A DNA stretch of 12,086 bases from Victivallales bacterium. Lineage in GTDB: Bacteria; Verrucomicrobiota; Lentisphaeria; Victivallales; JAUVCU01. The stretch covers positions 1-12,086 of the forward strand of contig JAOZMT010000028.1 in the NCBI GenBank assembly GCA_029934175.1, read 5' to 3'. The notes beneath the pieces were generated by a model. The model saw only the letters and a list, made by a program, of their open reading frames with translations. It was not told the origin of the DNA and did not search any database. Below, piece after piece: positions 1 through 6,839 of this stretch. Positions within the stretch are counted from its first letter, which is position 1. Each line of letters begins with the position of its first letter. The position numbers and the translations under genes are program-made.

Positions 1-1
1 C

Positions 2-178
2 CTCTAAGCACACGAGCCGTAAGCAAGGAAAATAGAAATCACTGGATTTTTAGATGACCTTAAGTTTGTAACTTATGGATTATTGGATTTTGGATTAATG
101 GAAAGAAAACCAATAATCCAGCAATCCAATAATCCTAAAATGGTCTCATTATAAAATCCGTGCCTCGTGTGCTTAGAG
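2..178. repeat. 15-bp inverted repeat pair flanking ~147 bp
   Basis: The 15 bases at 2-16 (CTCTAAGCACACGAG) are the exact reverse complement of 164-178. The right arm is followed by GCCTTTTTAAA. The pair encloses the palindromic repeat at 72-140. It could be the terminal repeats of a small non-autonomous element, or a long-range RNA stem ending an upstream transcript. There is no open reading frame inside and no clear target-site duplication; the left edge cannot be checked because the window starts there. Confidence 0.5.
72..140. repeat. Imperfect palindromic repeat, TATTGGATT family (copy A)
   Basis: The left arm (72-101) and right arm (110-140) pair with few mismatches around an 8-nt loop; the best block is GGATTATTGGATT (77-89) against AATCCAATAATCC (124-136). 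The first 19 bases of the unit (73-91) match 4640-4658 with one mismatch, so this is one copy of a dispersed palindromic repeat. No coding potential is seen. Confidence 0.6.
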
Positions 179-263
179 CCTTTTTAAAGATACTCTTTAT
201 GTAGAAAAAACAGAGCTTTCTTATTTTAGAATAAAAAAGTTCACTTATTCAGATTTGATTTAC

Positions 264-291
264 TTGAATAAAACAATATAGATAGTATATT
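264..291 (+). promoter_or_regulatory. Candidate sigma70-type promoter of the aldolase-nadC-helicase operon
   Basis: A -35-like TTGAAT (264-269) and a -10-like TATATT (286-291) are 16 nt apart. A second overlapping option is TTGATT (255-260) with TATAGA (278-283), 17 nt apart. Either gives a leader of roughly 45-55 nt before the ATG at 345. The region is AT-rich, so chance matches are possible. Confidence 0.4.
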
Positions 292-331
292 ATTTACTTA
301 TTTTAGTGAAGTTAAAAAAATTTAATAAAAA

Positions 332-336
332 AGGGA
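332..336 (+). promoter_or_regulatory. Ribosome binding site that decides the aldolase start
   Basis: AGGGA lies 8 nt before the ATG at 345. The longer in-frame GTG start at 306 has no purine-rich site upstream and would add a lysine-rich 13-residue stretch, so the ATG is preferred. Confidence 0.55.
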
Positions 337-344
337 AAATTCAA

Positions 345-1304
345 ATGTATAATAAAGATTTAAAAGTAATAGATTGCACAATTCGCGATGGTGGTTTAAT
401 AAATAAATGGCAATTTTCAGATGAAACTGTTAAAAAAGTTTTTACAGCAGTGAAAGAATCAGGAATTGGATATATGGAAATAGGATATCGGGCTTCTGAA
501 AAAATGTTTTCAACAAAAGAATTTGGTCCTTGGCGTTTTTCTAAAGATGAAAAAATAACTGAAATTGTCGGTGAAAATTATGATGGAGATTTAAAATTAG
601 GTGTTATGGTAGATATTGGAAGGGTTGAGGCAGATGATTTTGCTCCTGCTGAAAATTCACCGTTATCATTTGTTAGAGTTGCAACTTATTTGAAAGATGT
701 AGATAAGGCTATTGCCCTTGCAAATATTGTTGCTGATAAAGGTTATGAAACATTTATTAATATTATGGCTATATCAACAGTAAGTGAACATGATTTACAT
801 AATGGATTAAAGCAAATTGAAGCAGAAACAACTGTATCGGCTGTTTCTATTGTTGATAGTTTTGGTTCTTTGTATCCACAAGATGTTAAAAACTTAGCAG
901 ATATTTACAAGTCTGGTTTGTCTGAAAAGGAATTTGCGATTCATGCACACAATAATCAAGAGTTAGGATTTGCAAATACAATTCAAGCAATTGAGTCAGG
1001 TGCAGGATATTGTGATGCAACAATTCAAGGAATTGGTCGTGGCGCAGGTAATTGTTGTTTGGAACTTCTACTTGGTTGGTTGAAAAATCCAAATTACTCT
1101 TTAGAACCTATTTTAAATTCTATTCAAGAAGTTTTCCCAGGATTAAGAGATGAAATCGAGTGGGGGGCATTACCTGCATATATGGTTACTGGAATTTTGA
1201 ATGAACATCCTAGAACTGCTATTGCTTTGCGAGCAAGTGAAAATAAAGATAAAGTTTCTGATTTTTATAAACAATTAACAACACCTGAATGCCTTAACTC
1301 ATAA
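345..1304 (+). CDS. DRE-TIM metallolyase family protein (HMGL-like / DmpG-like aldolase)
   Basis: This 319-residue protein has the signature of the divalent-metal TIM-barrel aldolases and Claisen-condensing lyases (HMG-CoA lyase, 4-hydroxy-2-oxovalerate aldolase and relatives). Seen directly: the strand-1 motif VIDCTIRDGG (about 8-17; Asp, Arg and Asp of the DRE triad region), DSFG near 171-174, the HAHNN metal-binding motif (His200 and His202), and GIGRGAGN at 229-236. There is no C-terminal regulatory domain as in isopropylmalate synthase and no signal peptide, so it is a compact cytoplasmic lyase. The substrate cannot be read from sequence; such proteins are often annotated only as 'aldolase catalytic domain-containing'. 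The ATG at 345 is chosen over GTG 306 because of the AGGGA site. Its stop overlaps the nadC start (TAATG), implying translational coupling and perhaps a linked metabolic role. Confidence 0.85.
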   Translation: MYNKDLKVIDCTIRDGGLINKWQFSDETVKKVFTAVKESGIGYMEIGYRASEKMFSTKEFGPWRFSKDEKITEIVGENYDGDLKLGVMVDIGRVEADDFAPAENSPLSFVRVATYLKDVDKAIALANIVADKGYETFINIMAISTVSEHDLHNGLKQIEAETTVSAVSIVDSFGSLYPQDVKNLADIYKSGLSEKEFAIHAHNNQELGFANTIQAIESGAGYCDATIQGIGRGAGNCCLELLLGWLKNPNYSLEPILNSIQEVFPGLRDEIEWGALPAYMVTGILNEHPRTAIALRASENKDKVSDFYKQLTTPECLNS

Positions 1305-2179
1305 TGCAAAAAAATATCCATAAAATAGATTGGGATAGAATTGATATGCTTATCAACTTGGCTTTAGATGAAGATCTTCAGGATATAGGGGATACAACAA
1401 GTCTATCTGTTATTAATGATGATTGCACTGCAAAAGCTATCTTAAAATGTAAAGAAGATTGTGTTTGTGCAGGGCTTGATGTTGCAAAACTAGTCTTTTC
1501 TAAAATTGATAAAAAAATCAAATTCAAGAAAGTTAAGAAAGATGGTGATTTTTGTAAAAAAGGTGATATTCTTGCAGAGATGGAAGGCAATTCTCAAGCT
1601 CTTTTAACTGGAGAGCGAACTGCTTTAAACTTTATTCAAAGATTATGTGGCATTGCGACTTGTGCAAAATACTATTCTGATGCAATTGTAGAGGGTTCTA
1701 AAACTGTTGTTTTAGATACACGGAAAACAACTCCTGGTTGGCGTAATATAGAAAAATATGCTGTTTCTATTGGAGGGGCAACTAATCATCGCATTGGTTT
1801 ATATGATAGAATTATGATAAAAGATAATCATAGAGAATTAGCTGGACTTGAAGGGGAGGGGGGAATCGCTCGTTCTGTAGAGCGAGCTAAAAAGAAATAT
1901 CCACAACTTGAAGTAGAAGTTGAAGCAGATACATTACAAGAAGTTCAAGAAGCACTTGATGCAAAAGCAGAATATATTTTACTTGATAATATGACAAATG
2001 AACAAATGTCTGAAGCAGTTAACCTTTCTAGTGGTTATTCATCAAAGTTAGAAGCCAGTGGAGGAATCACACTTGATAGAATCACATCTATTAGTAAAAT
2101 TGGCGTTGACTTTATTTCTGTTGGGGCTTTAACACATTCAGTCAAGGCTATAGATATATCTATGGCAATGCAATTTTAA
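1304..2179 (+). CDS. nadC: Nicotinate-nucleotide pyrophosphorylase (quinolinate phosphoribosyltransferase)
   Basis: The enzyme converts quinolinate and PRPP to nicotinate mononucleotide, CO2 and pyrophosphate, the step that closes the de novo NAD pathway, in the cytoplasm. The 291-residue length is normal for the family. Characteristic stretches are all present: LALDEDLQDIGDTT (19-32), GERTALNF (103-110), LDTRKTTPGWR (137-147), NHR (161-163), IKDNH (172-176), EVEAD (205-209), LLDNM (226-230), ASGGI (251-255) and SVGALTHS (272-279), covering the substrate- and phosphate-binding residues. No Shine-Dalgarno sequence is evident; the ATG shares one base with the aldolase stop codon, so translation is probably coupled. 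A G-rich patch (1853-1863) encodes EGEGG and does not break the frame. nadA and nadB are not in the window. Confidence 0.95.
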   Translation: MQKNIHKIDWDRIDMLINLALDEDLQDIGDTTSLSVINDDCTAKAILKCKEDCVCAGLDVAKLVFSKIDKKIKFKKVKKDGDFCKKGDILAEMEGNSQALLTGERTALNFIQRLCGIATCAKYYSDAIVEGSKTVVLDTRKTTPGWRNIEKYAVSIGGATNHRIGLYDRIMIKDNHRELAGLEGEGGIARSVERAKKKYPQLEVEVEADTLQEVQEALDAKAEYILLDNMTNEQMSEAVNLSSGYSSKLEASGGITLDRITSISKIGVDFISVGALTHSVKAIDISMAMQF

Positions 2180-2184
2180 AAATT

Positions 2185-4590
2185 ATGGAAACTAATATAC
2201 CTCAGAAAGGAACACTTTCAAAAGAACAAATTAAAATTGTTAATCACAAAACTGGTCCTGCTCATCTATTAGCATGTGCTGGTTCAGGAAAAACAACCAT
2301 CTTAGCTGATAGAGCGAATCAACTTGTAAAGAAAGATAAGGTTTTACCTGAATCTATTTTGATATTATTAGGAAATCAAGAATTGGCTGTTAAGATGCAT
2401 GATTCTTTAAATGAAATGGGGGTTCAGAATGTAAATTGTGAAATATTTCATTCCCTTGGCTATGCAATAATACAAGAGGCGTATAATAGAAAGCATATTT
2501 CTTATGGTATTGATAATACTGATTTTGAAAAGATTCATAAATATATCTTATCAAAATCTATTGAGCAATTCATTGAAATGAAAAAAGTCACACTAAATAG
2601 TTTAAATATTGATTTTGAAGAACTTGAAAATCAATTATCTGTATGGAAAGGTAATTTGTTTTATCCTGAACGCAAGAAGGGGGCTTATCATAAAAAAGTC
2701 TTAAAAGATATAACACAGGCTAAATATTATAATAATGATTATGTGGAAATATATAAAATTTATGATAAAATAGCTACTGAAGAGAAACTCATAACTTATG
2801 ATTATATTTTATCAATGAGCTGGGAAGTTCTAATGAGCTATCCTGATGTTTTAGAATTTTTTCAGAATAAATATGAATTCGTTATGGTTGATGATTTTCA
2901 AAATATTAATAAAGTAGAATATTTATTAATAAATTTATTAGTTGATAAGCATAAAAATGTTTTAGTTGTGGGTGACGATGATCAGCATTTATATGAACAA
3001 AAAGGAACGGCACATGATTTTCTTTATAAATTTGAAAAAGATTATAAATCTCGTAAATACATGTTATCTGAAAATTTCAGATCTTCAATAAAATCTTTAA
3101 TGTTTGCAAATACTTTAATTGCAAACAATAGAGCAAGACATAAAAAAACTTCTTCTTTAACTAAAGGTTTTACAGGTCAAGCTAATGTAAAAAGTTATCC
3201 AAGTGTTAAAGATGAAGCCATTGGAATCATAAATGAAATAGAAGCCCTAGCCAGAAAAGGTCAAAAACTAAGCAGTATTGCTATATTATTACGAAATTTT
3301 TCTCAAGCAATTTTCTTAGAAGTATCATTAATAAGTAGAAAAATCCCATTTTCTTTATCTGGGAATAAGCCTTTTTATCAAAGAGATGAAATTGTAGTAT
3401 TACTTAAATATTTAGCATGGGTAAATGATGAAATTAATATAAAAGAGAATGGTTTCCCGAAAGATGATTTATTAAAAAAAAGGTATATTGATCGCTTTAA
3501 ATATATTGTAAATGTGCCAACAAGGCATTTTCAAACTCATGCGATTGATGATATATGTAATAAATCAATTAAGAACTCTCTTTTGATTTCTGATTTAGTC
3601 GCAAAAAAACAAACGGTTAGCTCTAACAAATTTCTTGATATTATCTTTGGTTTAATGAAAAGAATTAAGAAAAATGAGTTACCTTATAATTTATTGAAAT
3701 GGTTGATTGATGAAATGAATTATAAAGAACATATCCTATTTACAACTGGTATTAGAGAAAAAGGGCTTTCTAAATTAAAATCTATTGAGAGTTTTCTTGA
3801 ATTTACTAAAAAATTTAAGACTATAGAGGAGTTGTTAGATTGTATAATAACTGAATCTAAGCATGAACAGTCAGATAATGATTCTATTAAAATAATGACT
3901 ATTCAGCAGGCACAAGGTTTAGAATGGGAGTCTGTATTTATTCCTAGTTTGAATAAAGGAGTATTCCCTTATGGCACAGAAGATAGCACAATGGACAGTG
4001 TTATAGGTTTAACTGCTAATAGAGAAGAAGAGAGGCGATTGTTATATATTGGTATAACTAGAGCATCGGATAGATTATATCTATCCTTTGATGGAAATAA
4101 AGATATTTCACCTTTTATAACAGAGATAGCCCCTGATTTTATAGTTGATAGATGTGATTTATTAGAAAGAGTTATTAATAAATTAAACACTAGGTTTTCT
4201 AAAAATGATATGATAAATATTATTGATAATATTGTTTTATTGAATTTAGATTATTATTTTTCAAATAGGGCAATATTCCAAAAGCTTGAAATAGATAAAA
4301 TTAAAAAGTCTTTAGAAAAGATTAAAGATTCTATTGAAGAACTGCAAAAGCAAAAAAAATCTAATAATTCACTAGATGAAAATTTACTAAAAAAGTTTAA
4401 TTCTCCTTCATTCAATAAAGGGATTAAAATAATAAAGAGATTATTATTAAAAGAGGATAAACAGTCAAATAAAAGTAAGAAAGTAAATAAACCGAAACAA
4501 GAAGATAAACAGTCAAATAAAAGTAAGAAAGTAAATAAACCGAAACAACAAGGAGAACCCCCTAATAATCCTGAGTCTCTAAATCCTTAG
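2185..4590 (+). CDS. UvrD/PcrA-type superfamily 1 ATP-dependent DNA helicase (divergent)
   Basis: This 801-residue protein is a 3'-5' superfamily 1A helicase by motif order: Q-motif-like LSKEQIKIVNH (11-21), Walker A CAGSGKTT (31-38), IFHSLG (88-92), motif II VDDFQNIN (235-242), motif III VVGDDDQHLY (261-270), motif IV ENFRS (296-300), motif V MTIQQAQGLEW (571-581) and motif VI EEERRLLYIGITRA (614-627). Compared with the usual UvrD forms VDEyQDtN and T.H.aKGLE, the motif II Glu is Asp and two motif V positions are Gln. It probably unwinds or remodels DNA in repair, or has taken a specialised role. After about residue 640 it lacks a recognisable UvrD C-terminus; instead there is a lysine/asparagine-rich helical region and a low-complexity tail holding a 16-residue tandem repeat. 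It starts 5 nt after nadC without a clear Shine-Dalgarno site and is presumably co-transcribed. It lacks the AddA/RecB nuclease C-terminus. Confidence 0.9.
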   Translation: METNIPQKGTLSKEQIKIVNHKTGPAHLLACAGSGKTTILADRANQLVKKDKVLPESILILLGNQELAVKMHDSLNEMGVQNVNCEIFHSLGYAIIQEAYNRKHISYGIDNTDFEKIHKYILSKSIEQFIEMKKVTLNSLNIDFEELENQLSVWKGNLFYPERKKGAYHKKVLKDITQAKYYNNDYVEIYKIYDKIATEEKLITYDYILSMSWEVLMSYPDVLEFFQNKYEFVMVDDFQNINKVEYLLINLLVDKHKNVLVVGDDDQHLYEQKGTAHDFLYKFEKDYKSRKYMLSENFRSSIKSLMFANTLIANNRARHKKTSSLTKGFTGQANVKSYPSVKDEAIGIINEIEALARKGQKLSSIAILLRNFSQAIFLEVSLISRKIPFSLSGNKPFYQRDEIVVLLKYLAWVNDEINIKENGFPKDDLLKKRYIDRFKYIVNVPTRHFQTHAIDDICNKSIKNSLLISDLVAKKQTVSSNKFLDIIFGLMKRIKKNELPYNLLKWLIDEMNYKEHILFTTGIREKGLSKLKSIESFLEFTKKFKTIEELLDCIITESKHEQSDNDSIKIMTIQQAQGLEWESVFIPSLNKGVFPYGTEDSTMDSVIGLTANREEERRLLYIGITRASDRLYLSFDGNKDISPFITEIAPDFIVDRCDLLERVINKLNTRFSKNDMINIIDNIVLLNLDYYFSNRAIFQKLEIDKIKKSLEKIKDSIEELQKQKKSNNSLDENLLKKFNSPSFNKGIKIIKRLLLKEDKQSNKSKKVNKPKQEDKQSNKSKKVNKPKQQGEPPNNPESLNP
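4453..4548 (+). repeat. 48-bp direct tandem duplication in the helicase tail
   Basis: Two adjacent 48-bp units (4453-4500 and 4501-4548) differ at a single base (G4455 versus A4503). Each encodes the 16 residues EDKQSNKSKKVNKPKQ, so the duplication preserves the frame. Near identity at the DNA level suggests a recent slippage or duplication event, and the copy number may vary among strains. Confidence 0.9.
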
Positions 4591-4639
4591 AGTAAATGCA
4601 TTTATAACCAGCTAGTTCATCATTATGAATTTACTGGAT

Positions 4640-4682
4640 TTATGAATTATTGGATTTTATTCATTAATCCAATAATTCATAA
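4640..4682. repeat. Palindromic repeat, TATTGGATT family (copy B), between convergent genes
   Basis: Arms 4640-4656 and 4666-4682 are a perfect 17-bp inverted repeat with a 9-nt loop. Positions 4640-4658 match 73-91 with one mismatch. It lies 50 bp after the helicase stop, between convergent genes, so it may act as a hairpin at the 3' ends of both transcripts. It lacks the GC-rich stem and U-run of a classical intrinsic terminator, so I class it as a repeat. Confidence 0.65.
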
Positions 4683-4694
4683 CTTTTAATTTCA

Positions 4695-4732
4695 CCTAAA
4701 AAAAATAGTAAATTCTATTTTTCTTATTTAGG
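4695..4732. terminator. Possible bulged hairpin at the convergent 3' ends
   Basis: CCTAAA (4695-4700) pairs with TTTAGG (4727-4732) and AAAAATAG (4701-4708) with CTATTTTT (4715-4722), leaving a 6-nt loop and a 4-nt bulge. It abuts the sulfatase stop codon (4734-4736). The stem is AT-rich and no clean U-run follows on either strand, so terminator activity is uncertain. Confidence 0.3.
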
Positions 4733-4733
4733 A

Positions 4734-6089
4734 TTAGTTTGCCTTGGTTACAGATAATTTTTTGCGAAGTGTGCTAAGAATTTCTTGATGTTCTGGAGAG
4801 TTTATGAAGTTCTTCATTTCATAAGGATCAAGTTTTAAATCGTGCAATTGTTCTTTGTTTTTGCCTGCATCATATAAAATATATTTATATCTTCCATTCA
4901 CAAGCATATATCCGAATTCAGATTCTACATAAACAGTATCACGCCATTCTGTTGTTTCGTTTTCAAATAAAGGTTTTATACTGCTACCTTCTAAATATTT
5001 TGGTTTTTCAATTCCAGCATAATCACATATCGTTGGAATTATATCTGTCCCATTAGAAATTAGTTTTGAACTACGAACTCCTTTTTTTATAGCCTCAGGG
5101 TCTTTTATTATAAAAGGAATATGTGCTGATTCTTCATATAAAGCAGTTTTATGTTCCATCTTATGAGCAGCATCCATATCACCATGGTCACTTGTGAAAA
5201 TGATGACTGTATTATCTTCTTCTCCACTTTCTTTAAGAGCATTTAACACCTTTGCTATTTGTCCATCTACCTTTTCAGTTAATTTCGCGTATGCCCAGCG
5301 ATGCATTCGCCATTGTTCTTCAGTGAAATGATGATGTGCATATTGTTTAAATTGTCTTTGTTCTTTAATTTTCCAAATAGCATCTGGCTCATTCTCTTGA
5401 ATATCAAAATTTGGGGGTAGGGGAGGGCAGTGTTTTTCAAAAAATTCAGTTTTAGAAACACCATCTGGTAACTTTAAAACTTCCTCCAAAGTTTCCATTT
5501 CATCTACTCCATTTTCTGTAACCGCTTTTAGAAACCAATCTTCATTTTCCATCTTTTTAGGATCTGAAAAATCTCTTGTTTTAGCATATTCGGATATAGC
5601 CATAAGGCAAATGTCATGAGGATTTATCAAAGATACCACTAGACAATATGGTTTGTCATGTTTCTTTTTAATTAGATTTGCTGCACAGTTCGCAAGTTCA
5701 TCTCGTTCATCACTGCAAAAATAATCAAACCCTAAGTCGGTCGCTCTCATTTTAGGTAAATGTTCTTTGCCTCCAAAAAAAGCATTATAACCAGAATTTT
5801 TTAATAAATGACCAATTCCATTTGTCTTAATATAATCTGGTATATCTCCTTTAATTTCTTCTTTAACTGCATTGCTTCTTTGTCCAATTTTACTTGGATA
5901 TAAACCTGTAAATATTGAAAATCGTGATGGGATACATACAGGATTTGCACAATACGCATTTTCAAATAGAGTCCCATCAGCAGCTAGACTATCCATCGCT
6001 GGCGTATTTACATACTTATTTCCAACACAACTCATCATTTTTGAACTTTGTTGATCTGTTAATATTAAAATAATATTTTTCTTTTTAAT
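4734..6089 (-). CDS. Type I (formylglycine-dependent) sulfatase, probable ATT start
   Basis: This is an arylsulfatase/choline-sulfatase-like hydrolase of the alkaline phosphatase superfamily, cleaving sulfate esters. From ATT at 6089 it has 451 residues. Seen: NIILILTDQQ with metal ligand Asp12 (5-14), the formylglycine site Cys-Ile-Pro-Ser-Arg (52-56), GGKEHL (Lys108), NPHD (157-160), SDHGD (300-304) and an HK pair at 313-314. The cysteine form needs a formylglycine-generating enzyme or anSME maturase encoded elsewhere. There is no signal peptide, so it is predicted cytoplasmic. The first ATG (6038) would cut off the metal-binding strand, and no ATG, GTG or TTG precedes that strand nearby in frame. 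GGAG (6097-6100) sits 7 nt before ATT 6089, favouring that start; a one-base frameshift after ATG 6102 is the alternative. It is the last gene of the kinase operon, 17 nt after the Fic stop. The substrate is unknown. Confidence 0.88.
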   Translation of the reverse strand: MKKKNIILILTDQQSSKMMSCVGNKYVNTPAMDSLAADGTLFENAYCANPVCIPSRFSIFTGLYPSKIGQRSNAVKEEIKGDIPDYIKTNGIGHLLKNSGYNAFFGGKEHLPKMRATDLGFDYFCSDERDELANCAANLIKKKHDKPYCLVVSLINPHDICLMAISEYAKTRDFSDPKKMENEDWFLKAVTENGVDEMETLEEVLKLPDGVSKTEFFEKHCPPLPPNFDIQENEPDAIWKIKEQRQFKQYAHHHFTEEQWRMHRWAYAKLTEKVDGQIAKVLNALKESGEEDNTVIIFTSDHGDMDAAHKMEHKTALYEESAHIPFIIKDPEAIKKGVRSSKLISNGTDIIPTICDYAGIEKPKYLEGSSIKPLFENETTEWRDTVYVESEFGYMLVNGRYKYILYDAGKNKEQLHDLKLDPYEMKNFINSPEHQEILSTLRKKLSVTKAN

Positions 6090-6096
6090 TTTATGT

Positions 6097-6100
6097 CTCC
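6097..6100 (-). promoter_or_regulatory. Shine-Dalgarno GGAG pointing to the sulfatase ATT start
   Basis: On the minus strand GGAG (6100-6097) is followed after 7 nt by ATT (6089-6087), in frame with the conserved NIILILTDQQ segment. The ATG at 6038 has no comparable site. The ATG at 6102-6100 overlaps the GGAG and runs into TAA after three codons. Confidence 0.6.
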
Positions 6101-6106
6101 ATTTAT

Positions 6107-6835
6107 TTATTTTTGAAACATTCTTAAATAATCTTTCAATGATTCTATAGTCATATCAGCAATTAAAGATATAAAATCAGTATCATTACCTTTATTGGAT
6201 TTTTGTAAAGAATTTATATAGTCAACTCTTCGTATAGGAGGAATTATAACTATAGGATAACCTTCTTTAAGTAAAAGTAAATTCATTAATAATCTTGCAG
6301 TTCTACCATTACCATCTACAAAAGGATGGATTGTTACAAAATTCTTATGTGCTAGGCTTGCAGATACAACAGGATGTTGCGAAGTATGCAAGTTTTTCAC
6401 AAAATTAATCATTTCATCTTTAACTTTTTGAGGAGGTGGAGGAATAAAATCAGTTCCAGTAATAAAGACTCTACAATCCCTATATACACCTGCATTTTTA
6501 TTATCAATGCGACAATAAAAAAGTTTATGAAGTTTTAAAATATCACCTTCATCAATAATATCTTTATTTAAAATAGTATAAATATAATCAAACGCATCAC
6601 TATGACCAACAGCTTCTAAATGCTCTTTGATTGGCTTTCCTCCAGCAGTAAGTCCATCTTCAAGTAACACTTTTGTTTCTGTTTCAGTTAAAGTATTTCC
6701 TTCTAAAGCATTACTTGAATATGTCAAACCTATCCTAAAATACTCTTTTAATTGCTTTGCTTCTTCTGGTTTTAATGGACGAATACTATCAATTTCAGCC
6801 TTTAACTTATCTATTTTATCTAATTTTTCTTGCAT
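6107..6835 (-). CDS. Fic/DOC family protein, class II self-inhibited (probable AMP-transferase)
   Basis: Fic enzymes usually transfer AMP from ATP to hydroxyl groups of target proteins. The 242-residue protein has the full catalytic motif HPFVDGNGR (170-178), followed by TARLLMN, and the upstream flap-like segment VFITGTDFIPPPP (123-135). An inhibitory helix motif of the (S/T)xxxE(G/N) type is present at 41-46 (Ser41 to Glu45-Gly46), N-terminal to the Fic core, which places it in class II: activity is held back within the protein rather than by a separate antitoxin. The N-terminus is a short helical segment with no DNA-binding wing seen. AGGAG (6846-6850) lies 10 nt before the ATG, inside the end of the upstream gene; the intergenic gap is only 4 nt. 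Its target is unknown; products of the same operon are candidates by inference only. Confidence 0.92.
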   Translation of the reverse strand: MQEKLDKIDKLKAEIDSIRPLKPEEAKQLKEYFRIGLTYSSNALEGNTLTETETKVLLEDGLTAGGKPIKEHLEAVGHSDAFDYIYTILNKDIIDEGDILKLHKLFYCRIDNKNAGVYRDCRVFITGTDFIPPPPQKVKDEMINFVKNLHTSQHPVVSASLAHKNFVTIHPFVDGNGRTARLLMNLLLLKEGYPIVIIPPIRRVDYINSLQKSNKGNDTDFISLIADMTIESLKDYLRMFQK

Positions 6836-6839
6836 ATTA

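Larger units (their letters stand above)
1..344. other. Non-coding left end with nested inverted repeats and promoter
   Basis: I see no convincing coding frame here. The stretch contains a 15-bp inverted repeat at its outer edges (2-16 and 164-178), an imperfect palindrome inside it (72-140), a small 6-bp AT hairpin (185-199), and then promoter-like sequence leading into the first gene. The left boundary is cut by the window, so the outer repeat may extend further or belong to the gene to the left. Confidence 0.6.

Noticed and set aside
185..199. Small hairpin TAAAGA-TAC-TCTTTA as a terminator
   Set aside because: A six-base AT-only stem is expected often by chance in such AT-rich DNA, and no T-run follows it.
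306..344. GTG start extending the aldolase by 13 residues
   Set aside because: There is no Shine-Dalgarno site before 306, and the added residues are a low-complexity lysine stretch; AGGGA is well placed for the ATG at 345.
886..1092. Antisense open frames inside genes (also 1378-1590, 3969-4190, 5279-5464, 5872-6054, 6627-6854, 8494-8676, 11367-11558)
   Set aside because: All lie opposite or across strongly supported genes and show no recognisable motif; they are shadow frames.
1853..1863. G-rich run (GGGGAGGGGGG) in nadC as a phase-variable tract
   Set aside because: The longest run is only six Gs, inside a housekeeping biosynthetic gene whose frame is intact.
4734..6038. Sulfatase beginning at the first ATG (6038)
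   Set aside because: This start removes NIILILTDQQ with its metal-binding Asp and has no ribosome binding site. The frame stays open upstream with strong family similarity.
6107..6835. Fic gene as half of a toxin-antitoxin pair
   Set aside because: The inhibitory S-x-x-x-E-G helix is within the same protein (41-46), and no small antitoxin gene is next to it.
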